The position numbers and the translations under genes are program-made. Below the pieces are notes generated by a model. That model was not told the origin of the DNA. It worked only from the letters and a program-made list of their open reading frames with translations, and did no database searches. DNA of 64,000 nucleotides from Paenimyroides baculatum (GTDB taxonomy: Bacteria > Bacteroidota > Bacteroidia > Flavobacteriales > Flavobacteriaceae), in assembly GCF_008629655.1 (NCBI RefSeq), contig NZ_VWSG01000001.1, positions 62,001 to 126,000 on the forward strand. The letters run 5' to 3'. Positions 28,544 through 37,359 of the stretch are shown piece by piece. Within the stretch, counting starts at the first letter, position 1. Every line of letters begins with the position of its first letter.

Positions 28544-28909
28544 TTATTCAAACTCTAATCCCTTTTTCTTAAACTCATAAAGTAAGCCTACAATTAAAAG
28601 GAACATAAAAATGCCCATTTTGTATAAGCCTTCCCAACCTAGTTCCATGAAATTTACTGCCCAAGGATACATGAAAATCACTTCCACATCGAACAAAACA
28701 AAGAGAATTGCCACTAAAAAGTAGCGAACGTTGAAAGGAACGCGGGCATTACCGAACGATTCTATACCACATTCAAAGTTTATATCTTTATTTTTAGATG
28801 CTTTTTTAGGGCCTAAAAAACCTGAAACAATAATGGTAACAAAAACAAAACCCGCTGCCAGACCAAGCTGCATAAGGATCGGAATTAAATCTAACTGATT
28901 TGATTGCAT
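28544..28909 (-). CDS. nuoA: NADH-quinone oxidoreductase subunit A
   Basis: A 121-residue membrane subunit with three helices. The loop YECGIE-like motif appears as [20 protein letters not shown] with its conserved Cys, and [16 protein letters not shown] is the hallmark of TM2. It is the first gene of the 13-gene operon. Confidence 0.97.
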   Translation of the reverse strand: MQSNQLDLIPILMQLGLAAGFVFVTIIVSGFLGPKKASKNKDINFECGIESFGNARVPFNVRYFLVAILFVLFDVEVIFMYPWAVNFMELGWEGLYKMGIFMFLLIVGLLYEFKKKGLEFE

Positions 28910-28938
28910 GTTGTTTGGTGCATTAAATTTTCAAACCT

Positions 28939-28974
28939 CAAATATAATTTTTTCGGCTCGTATAAAAAACCCAA
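28939..28974 (-). promoter_or_regulatory. Candidate nuo operon promoter
   Basis: Minus-strand TATATTTG (28946-28939) matches the -7 consensus, 30 bp before nuoA. The nearest TTG (28974-28972) is 25 bp upstream, slightly beyond the usual 17-23, so only the -7 element is firm. Confidence 0.5.
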
Positions 28975-29033
28975 TTGTTTTTAATTGTTAGGCATTTTCA
29001 CGGTTTAAGGTTAATTTATAATGGTTTTAAATA

Positions 29034-29068
29034 AAAAAAGAGAAAAACTTTTGTTTTTCTCTTTTTTA
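29034..29068 (-). terminator. Terminator of the porin-imelysin-dihaem operon
   Basis: AAAAAGAGAAAAAC and GTTTTTCTCTTTTTT form a near-perfect A/T-rich stem around TTTT, 16 bp past the dihaem protein stop. Confidence 0.8.
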
Positions 29069-29084
29069 GGTAATCTGTGCTTTT

Positions 29085-30476
29085 TTATAAAGAATTGATA
29101 AATTTAAGCAGTGCTTCGCGATCTTCTTTAGAAAGTTTCTTGAAATTCTGTTTTGCGTTTTCTGCTTCGCCTCCGTGCCAAAGTATCGCTTCGGTAATGT
29201 TTCTGGCGCGACCATCGTGTAAAAAATGTGTATGATTATTTACAACGAAAGTTAAACCAATTCCCCATAAAGGTCTTGTTTTCCATTCGCGTCCGTTTGC
29301 CAGAAAATCGGGTCTGTTATCTGCCAAACCTTCGCCCATATCATGTAACAGCTGGTCGGTGTAGGGGTAAAAAGTTTGAAAAGACAAAGCTGAAATTTCA
29401 CTGAAACCTGTTTGCTGTTTTGGCGTGTGACAGGTTGCACATTGCAAATCGGCGAAAAGTTTTGCGCCTTTTCTAACATCTAAATCTGCAATATTTCTTG
29501 GAGCGGGAACGGCCAATGTTCTTGTGTAGAAAACCGCGTTGTGCAAAATTTTATCAGACAATTCGGCATCATCGTTTAAATGATCGTTTCCGTTTGATTG
29601 GTCGTGACCGGTTTCTTGCGGAAAAACATAATTGGTAATGCCCATGTCTTCTACATAAGCCGCTGCACATTGTATCAATAAATTGGGTGCGTTTGCCTTC
29701 CATCCAAATTTACCAATTTCGGTTTGTTGTGTCAGCGGATTCCACACGTAATTCAATCTTCCTGAAATACCATCGCCATTGCTGTCGTTAATATCTTGTG
29801 AGTTGATCAAATCGTTATCAGAAATCAATTCTAACAAACCCAACCCAAAAACCGGCGGTGCAATTCGGGGTGATAAAAGCGCATTGTCAGGAAATGATAT
29901 ATAGGGATTAGTTACGTTAAAAATAGGTTTTCTTAAGTAAAAAATGGTTCCGTCTGCCAGTTTTTCTGCAATTTCTTCGTACTGAACCGTGTATTCTGCT
30001 TCGGGTTGAAAATTAAAGATTGCCTGATTTTGAATTTGAAGTCCGAAACCATTTACAGCAATAGGATTTCCGTTTGAACCACTTCCGGGTAAACTGGTAC
30101 GCAAAAGTAAACCGCTACGAGCTTGAATATTTTGCGGATGTGCTGCACGACCATCTCTTGGATGACAACTGATACAAGACGAATTGTTGAAAATTGGTCC
30201 TAAACCCGAATTAATGTTTGCCGGTGCGGTAACAAAAACCGATTCAAAATCAATGTCGCCTTCTAAATGCCTACTTAATTCACTGCCCGATAAATTGGGT
30301 GCAGGCGTACTGTACCCGTTACTTGTATTTGAAAAAATAGTAGTTTTTCCGCCTGCATATAATCTTTCTGTCAAATCCGGAAAATCCTTACCTGTAACGT
30401 CAACATATTCGTTATCGTCGCCACAACTTTGAAACAGAAAAATCAATAAAAACGAAAAAACTACTTTTTTAAACAT
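29085..30476 (-). CDS. Di-haem oxidoreductase (DUF1111 / thiol-oxidoreductase-like) lipoprotein
   Basis: A 463-residue c-type cytochrome lipoprotein. I place the start at ATG 30476, giving a short signal and lipobox LFQSC with GDDNE after the Cys. Haem motifs are CISCH (in NSSCISCHPRDGRA) and CATCH (in LQCATCHTPKQ). The distal region ending FLHDGRARNITEAILWHGGEA is typical of DUF1111, which resembles MauG/cytochrome c peroxidases. It follows an imelysin gene by 35 bp, a pairing common in iron-related loci. Confidence 0.88.
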   Translation of the reverse strand: MFKKVVFSFLLIFLFQSCGDDNEYVDVTGKDFPDLTERLYAGGKTTIFSNTSNGYSTPAPNLSGSELSRHLEGDIDFESVFVTAPANINSGLGPIFNNSSCISCHPRDGRAAHPQNIQARSGLLLRTSLPGSGSNGNPIAVNGFGLQIQNQAIFNFQPEAEYTVQYEEIAEKLADGTIFYLRKPIFNVTNPYISFPDNALLSPRIAPPVFGLGLLELISDNDLINSQDINDSNGDGISGRLNYVWNPLTQQTEIGKFGWKANAPNLLIQCAAAYVEDMGITNYVFPQETGHDQSNGNDHLNDDAELSDKILHNAVFYTRTLAVPAPRNIADLDVRKGAKLFADLQCATCHTPKQQTGFSEISALSFQTFYPYTDQLLHDMGEGLADNRPDFLANGREWKTRPLWGIGLTFVVNNHTHFLHDGRARNITEAILWHGGEAENAKQNFKKLSKEDREALLKFINSL

Positions 30477-30511
30477 ATTCAACAACAACCTTTTAAACTT
30501 TAAAGGTTAAA

Positions 30512-31594
30512 TTACTTTAAATTATTAACCACGAACGGTTTCAAATCTGCCTGTAAAACAGTGTGTAAAGCGTTTACTTTTACCTGTGCTGCCTTAACCT
30601 GATTTCTGTTATTGAAGATCGCATTTGAGAATGTACCCGGAATAGCATCTAACCCCATAATTGCTTCATTAATAGCATTTTTAATTTTAGCATCTAACGC
30701 CGGGTCTTTAGCATTAACCAAAGTACTTAAACCTTTACCGTTACCAACACCGTTTGCAGTACCTAAATAGATATTCTGAATGCTTCGCATGTTATCAATA
30801 AAATCTGTTTTTGAATTGTTGCTGAAACGAGATTCTTCTAATTCTGCATTTGGAGTAGATCCTTCTGAATTCAAGGGATCTTCTATTTTTCCGTTTGCAA
30901 CTTCATCAGCAATAATAATCAAACCTTCGGTTATTTCTTCTAAAACCACTGTGTAAGAAGGGTAGGCGTTTGGCGATGGATTTATAAAATTATCTACAAA
31001 GTTTCCTGCAGATGCAATCCAACCGTTGTGTAATTTCTGGGTATTGTTGTGTAAATCTTGTGTAGCAGCCTTTAATAGTTCAAGCTGTCTTGGTGTTAAC
31101 TGATCTACTTTTTTTGTACCATTTTCGCCCCAAAGTAAAAATTCGATAAGGTGAAATCCGCGAGCTTCGTTGTTATTTTCCAAAGTTGCGACTGTAATTG
31201 GCGATGAACTGTTTAAAATGTCGTTCATTGCAGTAACATCAACCGGCCAAGTATCCATTGCAGGATCAATTCCTTCGGTATCAACAGGTCCGTATAAAAA
31301 ACCTTCCGATTGTTCCCAATAAACACGGGTTTCCATCCATGCATTTTTAGCTTTGGTTAAATTTTCGGCAGTCAACGATGTTGATAATTGAGTAACCGCA
31401 GTGTGTAAAGCAGCAGCTTTCTGGTTTAAGTTGCTGTACGTATTAATAATAATGTTGTTGGATGTGTTGGTAACAGCTTCTTTCAGCGTTGCTGTTTCTA
31501 CTGGATCAACCGTAGGTTCGTCGTTATCACTACAAGATGCAATTGTGAATGCCGTCATTGCCAAAGCAACCGATTTTACTAGATAATTTTTCAT
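30512..31594 (-). CDS. Imelysin-family lipoprotein
   Basis: A 360-residue lipoprotein with lipobox IASC followed by SDNDE. The imelysin GxHxxE signature is seen as GFHLIEFLLWGENG near residue 148. The helical N-terminal half with KAKNAWMETRVYWEQSEGFL is also typical. Imelysin/ICMP/EfeO-like proteins bind or handle iron in the envelope; enzymatic peptidase activity is now doubted. Cotranscribed with a porin upstream (24 bp) and the dihaem protein downstream. Confidence 0.92.
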   Translation of the reverse strand: MKNYLVKSVALAMTAFTIASCSDNDEPTVDPVETATLKEAVTNTSNNIIINTYSNLNQKAAALHTAVTQLSTSLTAENLTKAKNAWMETRVYWEQSEGFLYGPVDTEGIDPAMDTWPVDVTAMNDILNSSSPITVATLENNNEARGFHLIEFLLWGENGTKKVDQLTPRQLELLKAATQDLHNNTQKLHNGWIASAGNFVDNFINPSPNAYPSYTVVLEEITEGLIIIADEVANGKIEDPLNSEGSTPNAELEESRFSNNSKTDFIDNMRSIQNIYLGTANGVGNGKGLSTLVNAKDPALDAKIKNAINEAIMGLDAIPGTFSNAIFNNRNQVKAAQVKVNALHTVLQADLKPFVVNNLK

Positions 31595-31618
31595 AATTTT
31601 TACTGTAAGATTTTAATT

Positions 31619-32908
31619 TTAGAATGAAAAAGCAATACCCATAGAAAAGGTATTTTCTTTTTGTTTTTTGCCCGAATTTATTAAGGTAACAGGATCGATA
31701 TGGTCTGATCCCAATGTTCTGCTCTGATATTGAATTTTTGCTACTACATTTTCACTGACGAAATAGTTGAAACCGCCGGTAACAGATTTACGTTCCCAAC
31801 GAGGTTTTCTTACAACAGCACCTTCGGTTTTAAACATGGTGTCGTAGTAGTCGTAGCGTACAAAAGGATAGATTTTTTGTTTTGATTCTGGTTTTAGAAG
31901 ATGTAGAATTTCGTAACCTATTTCTGCTGATGCACCAAGAGCTTTTTTGCCGACAGGTGTACGTTTAACGCCCAAATTGTTAGATAATGTAGCATTTTTA
32001 CGTGTAACGATATCAGAGTTTTCTAAATCGCCATACAAACCAATGGAGTTAAAACGTAAGTGGTTTTCGTTATAAGTAACATGACCCTCCACGATTTTTA
32101 CGTAAGACGATGTCTGCATGTCGTTTTTAGGACGGTTCGCAGCTGCATCGTTCACATATAATGCAGCACCCGCAAAAGTGTTTTTATGGGATCCGAATTT
32201 GTAGTCAAGTCTTAAAGTATAGGCAAAAGATTCACCTACAGTCATATCAAAACGAGTTTGGTGTCCGTCTCTGATCCAACCGCGCGAGCTGAAACCGGTA
32301 GCGTCTAATCCGTTTGTTACAGAAACTTCGTATAAGAAACGTTCTTTTAAAAATTTACCATAAAACTGCACACCGTTTTCGTACCAGCCTAAAGGTAAAA
32401 TTTCATTTTCCATTTCTTGTCTGTGGGTAGTAAAATAACTGGTTGGTCGGTCTAAATTCTGCGCCAATCCAAAATGAATCTTCATTCTTCCGGCACGAAC
32501 ATTAAAGTACGATTTTATACTGAAATCAATATAGACCTGTTCCAATTTTACCTCGCCGCCCGATTCTATTTCCTGTTCGTATTCACCAAATTCTTCCTGC
32601 GTGTCAAGATCTATGGTTGATCCCGTACCGCCGTGTTCGAACTCAATTTCGGTTTTCAGTTTAATTTTGTCTGTAAATTCGTACCCTAAATATAAATTCA
32701 AACGTTCCGCGTCAAACTTGTCTTTTATGTTTAAATCGGTATCGTATTTTGGGAAACTGTAGTAGTTGATTACACCGTAACCAGAAAGTGAAAAACGAGA
32801 CCAGCTTAAAAGTGACTGCTCGGTTTTTTGTTGTTCCGGTGTTTTTTCCTGTGCTGTCCCTAACAGCGGAATACAGAAAAAGATTAAATGCCATAATCTT
32901 AATTTCAT
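31619..32908 (-). CDS. Porin, phosphate-selective-porin-like barrel
   Basis: A 429-residue outer-membrane protein with a signal peptide ending at GTAQ (about residue 19). Many amphipathic beta strands and the segment FNVRAGRMKIHFGLAQNLDR resemble OprO/OprP-type porins. The last residue is Phe (GIAFSF), as expected for a barrel. It is the first gene of the imelysin operon and probably provides passage for the substrate handled by the two lipoproteins. Substrate is not known. Confidence 0.85.
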   Translation of the reverse strand: MKLRLWHLIFFCIPLLGTAQEKTPEQQKTEQSLLSWSRFSLSGYGVINYYSFPKYDTDLNIKDKFDAERLNLYLGYEFTDKIKLKTEIEFEHGGTGSTIDLDTQEEFGEYEQEIESGGEVKLEQVYIDFSIKSYFNVRAGRMKIHFGLAQNLDRPTSYFTTHRQEMENEILPLGWYENGVQFYGKFLKERFLYEVSVTNGLDATGFSSRGWIRDGHQTRFDMTVGESFAYTLRLDYKFGSHKNTFAGAALYVNDAAANRPKNDMQTSSYVKIVEGHVTYNENHLRFNSIGLYGDLENSDIVTRKNATLSNNLGVKRTPVGKKALGASAEIGYEILHLLKPESKQKIYPFVRYDYYDTMFKTEGAVVRKPRWERKSVTGGFNYFVSENVVAKIQYQSRTLGSDHIDPVTLINSGKKQKENTFSMGIAFSF

Positions 32909-32922
32909 CTTAAAATTTTCAG

Positions 32923-32930
32923 CAAATGTA
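32923..32930 (-). promoter_or_regulatory. Candidate -7 element for the porin-imelysin operon
   Basis: Minus-strand TACATTTG matches TAnnTTTG and lies 14 bp before the porin ATG. The upstream sequence is A/T-rich and no convincing Fur box was recognised. Confidence 0.4.
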
Positions 32931-32975
32931 AATAATATTTATTTAGATTGGTTAAAAATAGATAAAATATTTTAA

Positions 32976-33008
32976 CAAAAAAACACCTACATTATGCAGG
33001 TGTTTTTA
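32976..33008 (-). terminator. Terminator of the cold-shock gene
   Basis: Minus-strand AAAAACACCTGCATAATGTAGGTG followed by a T tract forms a stem of AACACCT/AGGTGTT type around a short loop, 35 bp after the stop. Confidence 0.85.
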
Positions 33009-33043
33009 CTTGGAATTAAATATATGTTGTTAACTAACGTATA

Positions 33044-33238
33044 TTATAAAACAACAACGTCAGTTGCGATTTTCCCTTTTTTTCCATCAGATTCAACGTA
33101 GTTTACTACATCTCCATCTTTTAACTCTCTTGATTTAAGTCCAGAGATGTGAACGAAAATGTCTTGACCTGTTGTTTCGTCTGTAATAAATCCAAATCCT
33201 TTTGATTCATTGAAGAACTTTACTGTACCTGTTCTCAT
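33044..33238 (-). CDS. Cold-shock domain protein (CspA family)
   Basis: A 64-residue single OB-fold protein. RNP1 is KGFGFI and RNP2 is DIFVHI, with MRTGTVKFFNESKG at the start. It binds single-stranded RNA/DNA and acts as an RNA chaperone in the cytoplasm. It is slightly shorter than E. coli CspA (70). Monocistronic, with its own consensus promoter and a long A/T-rich leader. Confidence 0.96.
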   Translation of the reverse strand: MRTGTVKFFNESKGFGFITDETTGQDIFVHISGLKSRELKDGDVVNYVESDGKKGKIATDVVVL

Positions 33239-33269
33239 TGTAATAATAATAAAATAAATTAATAATGGT

Positions 33270-33298
33270 CAAAGATAAACTTTTTATTCTGTTTTCAA
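33270..33298 (-). promoter_or_regulatory. Promoter of the cold-shock gene
   Basis: Minus-strand TTG (33298-33296), 18 bp spacer, TATCTTTG (33277-33270): a full Bacteroidota housekeeping promoter. It leaves a leader of about 27 nt before the ATG. Confidence 0.75.
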
Positions 33299-33320
33299 AG
33301 TTTTTGAGGTTTAATTTTAT

Positions 33321-33354
33321 AAAAAAATAAAGTCGAGCTAAAAACTCGACTTTA
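33321..33354 (-). terminator. Terminator of the accB-accC unit
   Basis: Minus-strand AAAGTCGAG, loop TTTTTAG, CTCGACTTT followed by ATTTTTTT. It lies immediately after accC. Confidence 0.88.
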
Positions 33355-33358
33355 TCAA

Positions 33359-34711
33359 TTATTCCTCTACAGGTTTTTGTATTTTAAATGTTTCCATAAA
33401 CGCTGTTGTGTAGTTTCCGGCAACATAATCCGGATTGTCCATTAACTGGCGGTGGAAAGGAATTGTAGTTTTAATACCTTCAATAACAAACTCGTCTAAA
33501 GCGCGTTTCATTTTACTGATTGCTTCTTCGCGGGTTTGAGCCGTTGTTATTAACTTGGCAATCATTGAATCGTAGTTTGGTGGAATGGTGTAACCCGAAT
33601 AAACGTGCGTGTCTAAACGAACACCGTGACCACCTGGTGCGTGCAAGGTTGTGATTTTACCTGGCGACGGACGAAAATCGTTAAATGGATCTTCGGCATT
33701 GATACGGCATTCAATAGAGTGTAATTGCGGTAAATAGTTTTTACCTGAAATTGGCACACCTGCAGCTACTAATATCTGCTCGCGGATTAAATCGTAATCA
33801 ATTACTTGTTCTGTAATCGGGTGCTCTACCTGAATACGGGTGTTCATTTCCATAAAATAGAAATTACGGTCTTTATCAACTAAAAATTCAATAGTTCCCG
33901 CACCTTCGTATTTAATATACTCGGCAGCTTTAACAGCAGCTTCACCCATTTTTAAACGCAATTCATCAGTCATAAACGGTGACGGAGTTTCCTCTGTCAG
34001 TTTTTGGTGACGACGTTGAATAGAACAATCGCGTTCTGATAAGTGGCATGCTTTTCCGTAAGAATCACCTACAACTTGGATTTCGATATGGCGTGGATCA
34101 ACAATCAGTTTTTCCATGTACATACCGTCGTTTCCAAATGATGCAGCAGCTTCTTGACGTGCGCTTTCCCAAGCTTTTTCTAGTTCGTCTTCTTTAAAGA
34201 TTTCGCGCATACCTTTACCACCACCACCTGCAGTTGCTTTCATCATAACCGGATAACCGATTTCTTTGGCAACTTTACGTGCGTGTTCTAAAGATTCCAA
34301 TAATCCGTCTGAACCCGGTACACAAGGTACACCCGCAGCTTTCATGGTTTCTTTAGCAGTAGCTTTATCTCCCATTTTATCGATCATATCCGGAGATGCG
34401 CCAATAAATTTAATACCGTGTTTCTGACATAATTCTGAAAACTTTGAATTTTCTGACAAGAAACCATACCCAGGGTGAATAGCATCGGCATTTGTAATTT
34501 CGGCAGCAGCAATAATATTCTGCATTTTTAAGTATGATTGTGCACTTGGAGCCGGACCAATACAAACTGCTTCGTCTGCAAAGCGAACGTGTAAACTGTC
34601 TGCATCGGCAGTAGAATATACGGCAACGGTTTTAATACCCATTTCTCTACAAGTTCTTATAACTCGTAAAGCAATTTCACCACGATTTGCAATTAATATT
34701 TTTTTAAACAT
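33359..34711 (-). CDS. accC: Biotin carboxylase subunit of acetyl-CoA carboxylase
   Basis: A 450-residue ATP-grasp enzyme that carboxylates biotin on BCCP, the first step of fatty acid synthesis. [20 protein letters not shown] is the start, [12 protein letters not shown] the ATP glycine-rich loop, [20 protein letters not shown] and [14 protein letters not shown] the catalytic regions. I use ATG 34711; an upstream Met would add 19 residues of low-complexity Phe/Lys-rich text encoded in the A/T-rich intergenic spacer. Confidence 0.95.
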   Translation of the reverse strand: MFKKILIANRGEIALRVIRTCREMGIKTVAVYSTADADSLHVRFADEAVCIGPAPSAQSYLKMQNIIAAAEITNADAIHPGYGFLSENSKFSELCQKHGIKFIGASPDMIDKMGDKATAKETMKAAGVPCVPGSDGLLESLEHARKVAKEIGYPVMMKATAGGGGKGMREIFKEDELEKAWESARQEAAASFGNDGMYMEKLIVDPRHIEIQVVGDSYGKACHLSERDCSIQRRHQKLTEETPSPFMTDELRLKMGEAAVKAAEYIKYEGAGTIEFLVDKDRNFYFMEMNTRIQVEHPITEQVIDYDLIREQILVAAGVPISGKNYLPQLHSIECRINAEDPFNDFRPSPGKITTLHAPGGHGVRLDTHVYSGYTIPPNYDSMIAKLITTAQTREEAISKMKRALDEFVIEGIKTTIPFHRQLMDNPDYVAGNYTTAFMETFKIQKPVEE

Positions 34712-34803
34712 CTTTTTAATTTGAAAATTAAACAATTTGAAAATCTGAAAATTTTTAAAGTGTGCCAATCTTTTTCAAATCAACACCTCTTCAAATAATC
34801 AAA

Positions 34804-35289
34804 TTAAGATGGATCTACTAAAAATAATGGTTGATCAAATTCTACCGGAGAAGAATCGTCTACTAAAACCTTAACGATTTTTCCTGATACTTCAGATTCA
34901 ATTTCGTTGAATAATTTCATTGCTTCGATCACACATAAAACATCGCCTGTTTTTATAGTTGTACCAACTTCTACAAACATTGGCTTGTCTGGTGATGGTT
35001 TGCGGTAGAATGTTCCAATGATCGGAGATTTTACCGTGATGTATTTAGCATCGTCATTTGCAGCAGCGGCTGGTGCAACAGCAGTTTCTACAGCTTGTGC
35101 AACAGGAGCAGCAGCCTGCATTTGAGGCATTGTAGCAGGAATATGCTGAACAAAAGTTCCGTTTTCTACCGTAGCGTTTTCTGAAGTTGTTTTAATGGTG
35201 ATTTTAATATCGTCCATTTCTAATTTTACTTCGGTAGCTCCAGATTTTGCTACAAATTTGATTAAATTTTGAATTTCTCTGATATCCAT
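34804..35289 (-). CDS. accB: Biotin carboxyl carrier protein (BCCP)
   Basis: A 161-residue carrier protein. Biotin is attached at Lys125 in CVIEAMKLFNEIE. An Ala/Pro-rich linker (about residues 53-80) joins the N-terminal domain to the biotinyl domain. It is 36 bp downstream of fabH and 92 bp upstream of accC, so all three fatty-acid genes are probably cotranscribed. Confidence 0.95.
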   Translation of the reverse strand: MDIREIQNLIKFVAKSGATEVKLEMDDIKITIKTTSENATVENGTFVQHIPATMPQMQAAAPVAQAVETAVAPAAAANDDAKYITVKSPIIGTFYRKPSPDKPMFVEVGTTIKTGDVLCVIEAMKLFNEIESEVSGKIVKVLVDDSSPVEFDQPLFLVDPS

Positions 35290-35325
35290 ATCAAGCTAAA
35301 TTTATTGTTCGTTTATGTTAATTTT

Positions 35326-36324
35326 TTATTTTTTTGTGTAAGCCCATTTAAGGTAAATGGCACCCCATGTAAATCCGCCTCCAAAAGAAGCCAGAATTAA
35401 ATTGTCGCCTTTTTTTAATTGATCTTCAAAATCGGCTAAAAGTAAAGGTAGGGTTGCCGATGTAGTGTTACCGTATCTGTGTATGTTTACCATAACTTTT
35501 TCTTCGTTAAGATCCATACGGTTTGCGGTAGCATCGATAATTCGTTTGTTTGCCTGATGAGGAACCAGCCAGTTAATATCGTCGTGCGTTAAATTATTGC
35601 GTTTCATAATTTGTTCGCTAACGTCTGCCATACCAGAAACGGCGTATTTAAAAACCGTTTTTCCGTCTTGATGCACGTAGTGTTGTTTGTTTTTAACGGT
35701 TTCTTCAGATGGAGGAAGTAAAGATCCGCCTGCTTCAATCTTTAAAAATTCACGACCAATACCGTCGCTTTTTAAAATTTCGTCTTGAAAACCTAAACCT
35801 TCTGTATTAGCTTCTACAAGTACCGCACCGGCACCATCGCCAAAAATAATACAGGTAGCACGATCGGTGTAATCAATAATCGAAGACATTTTGTCTGCAC
35901 CTATTAAAAGTACTTTTTTGTATCTGCCCGATTCTACATAAGAAGTTGCTGTAGACAAGCCGTATAAAAAGCTTGAACAGGCTGCCTGCAAATCGTAAGC
36001 AAAAGCATTTGTTGCACCAATTTGCGTAGCTACAAATACACCTGTTGCCGCAACGGGCATGTCTGGTGTGGTAGTTGCCATTAAAACCAAATCTATTTCT
36101 TTAGGGTCTAAACCTGTTTTAGAAATAAGATCTTGCGCGGCTTTAATTGCCATAAAAGAAGTGCCTTTATCTTTGTCTTTTAAAATTCGGCGTTCTTTGA
36201 TACCTGTACGCGAGGTAATCCATTCATCGTTTGTATCAACCATTGTTTCTAATACTTGATTAGATAACACAAAATCGGGTACGTATTTACCAACCGCTGT
36301 TATGGCTGCTGTAATTTTTGTCAT
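35326..36324 (-). CDS. fabH: Beta-ketoacyl-ACP synthase III
   Basis: A 332-residue thiolase-fold enzyme that condenses acetyl-CoA with malonyl-ACP to start fatty acid elongation. Catalytic Cys116 lies in AACSSFLYG; His is in WLVPHQANKRII, and Asn in HRYGNTTSA. The signature TGIKERR near residue 40 is present. It heads the fabH-accB-accC run. Confidence 0.95.
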   Translation of the reverse strand: MTKITAAITAVGKYVPDFVLSNQVLETMVDTNDEWITSRTGIKERRILKDKDKGTSFMAIKAAQDLISKTGLDPKEIDLVLMATTTPDMPVAATGVFVATQIGATNAFAYDLQAACSSFLYGLSTATSYVESGRYKKVLLIGADKMSSIIDYTDRATCIIFGDGAGAVLVEANTEGLGFQDEILKSDGIGREFLKIEAGGSLLPPSEETVKNKQHYVHQDGKTVFKYAVSGMADVSEQIMKRNNLTHDDINWLVPHQANKRIIDATANRMDLNEEKVMVNIHRYGNTTSATLPLLLADFEDQLKKGDNLILASFGGGFTWGAIYLKWAYTKK

Positions 36325-36446
36325 AAGGGACTACTTTATGTTCAAAAAAGTTGAAAAAGTGGTGAAAATTACAAAAAAAATAGCAAATAGCAGCTATTTT
36401 TATTTAAAAAAAGCAGTTTTGCCGTTTGTTTGAATTTACGCTAAAC

Positions 36447-36478
36447 TAAAAAACTCTCGCAATGCGAGAGCTTTTTTT
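36447..36478 (-). terminator. Terminator after rpmF
   Basis: CTCTCGCA and TGCGAGAG form a perfect stem with a short loop; in minus-strand reading it is followed by a TTTTTT run. It separates rpmF from fabH, unlike organisms where they are joined. Confidence 0.88.
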
Positions 36479-36490
36479 ATTCTTTAAGAA

Positions 36491-36685
36491 TTAAGCTACA
36501 GCTTCTGTTTTGTCTACTAAAACTTGTCCTCTGTAATATAATTTACCTTCATGCCAATAAGCTCTGTGCATTAAGTGTGCTTCACCAGTTATTGCGCAAG
36601 TTCCGATTGTTGGAGCTACAGCTTTATAATGTGTTCTTCTTTTATCTCTTCTTGTTTTCGAGATTTTTCTTTTAGGATGTGCCAT
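36491..36685 (-). CDS. rpmF: 50S ribosomal protein L32, zinc-free form
   Basis: A 64-residue basic protein starting [20 protein letters not shown], characteristic of L32. The C-terminal half has only one Cys ([11 protein letters not shown]), so the four-Cys zinc ribbon of the C+ type is absent. It follows the DUF177 gene by 9 bp, a widespread pairing. Confidence 0.95.
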   Translation of the reverse strand: MAHPKRKISKTRRDKRRTHYKAVAPTIGTCAITGEAHLMHRAYWHEGKLYYRGQVLVDKTEAVA

Positions 36686-36694
36686 CTTAAAATA

Positions 36695-37294
36695 TTATTT
36701 ATCCGTTAATAGTTGTTTTAATTTGTCCCAACGTGGGTCTGTATCATTATTTTCGTCCGAATTTTCGTCGGTTTCATTGTCATTTAATTCGTCGTCGTCA
36801 TCTTCTTCGTTAATCATTTCCAAGTCATCACTGTCTAGAAAATCCAACTCACCGTCTGATTCTTCCTCTTCATAATCTGCTGCTATATCGGGATGAATCC
36901 TTTTGTAAGGAACCGATAAGGCAATCATTTCGTAAATGTACTGAATTACATTCAACTGAAATTCTCCGTGCGGCAAAATTAATAATTCATCACTGTCATT
37001 ATTAAATTCATCACCGAATTTTACTAACAAATTTAAATTTCCTTCTATAGGTAAATCAAAATCATCATTAGTTACATCGCAGGGTACATTAATTGTGCCT
37101 TTGTGTGAAAGTTGCAATTCTAACATGGTGGTTTTTTTTAGCATTGAAATACTTACCTGTATGTTAGCACTGTTAAATTCACTGTAATCAAATATATCAA
37201 AAAAATCATTTTCGATATGATATTCAAATTGATGTTCGCCTAACTTTAATCCGGTGAACTGGATTAAAAAATCTTTTTCACTTACCATAACCAT
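36695..37294 (-). CDS. DUF177 / YceD family protein
   Basis: A 199-residue acidic protein. IQFTGLKLGEHQFEYHIENDFFD begins the DUF177 domain and PCDVTNDDFDLPIEG carries the motif region around its Cys. The final ~45 residues are a nearly pure Asp/Glu/Asn tail. YceD homologues are linked to 23S rRNA accumulation and sit before rpmF, as here. The ATG two codons downstream is an alternative start. Confidence 0.9.
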   Translation of the reverse strand: MVMVSEKDFLIQFTGLKLGEHQFEYHIENDFFDIFDYSEFNSANIQVSISMLKKTTMLELQLSHKGTINVPCDVTNDDFDLPIEGNLNLLVKFGDEFNNDSDELLILPHGEFQLNVIQYIYEMIALSVPYKRIHPDIAADYEEEESDGELDFLDSDDLEMINEEDDDDELNDNETDENSDENNDTDPRWDKLKQLLTDK

Positions 37295-37307
37295 CTATTT
37301 GAGCGTG

Positions 37308-37335
37308 CAAAGATATAAAAATTATTTAATTACAA
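37308..37335 (-). promoter_or_regulatory. Promoter of the DUF177-rpmF unit
   Basis: Minus-strand TTG (37335-37333), 17 bp, TATCTTTG (37315-37308): full consensus, 14 bp from the upstream candidate start codon. Confidence 0.7.
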
Positions 37336-37359
37336 ATAGTTATCACTATTTTTTTGTTG

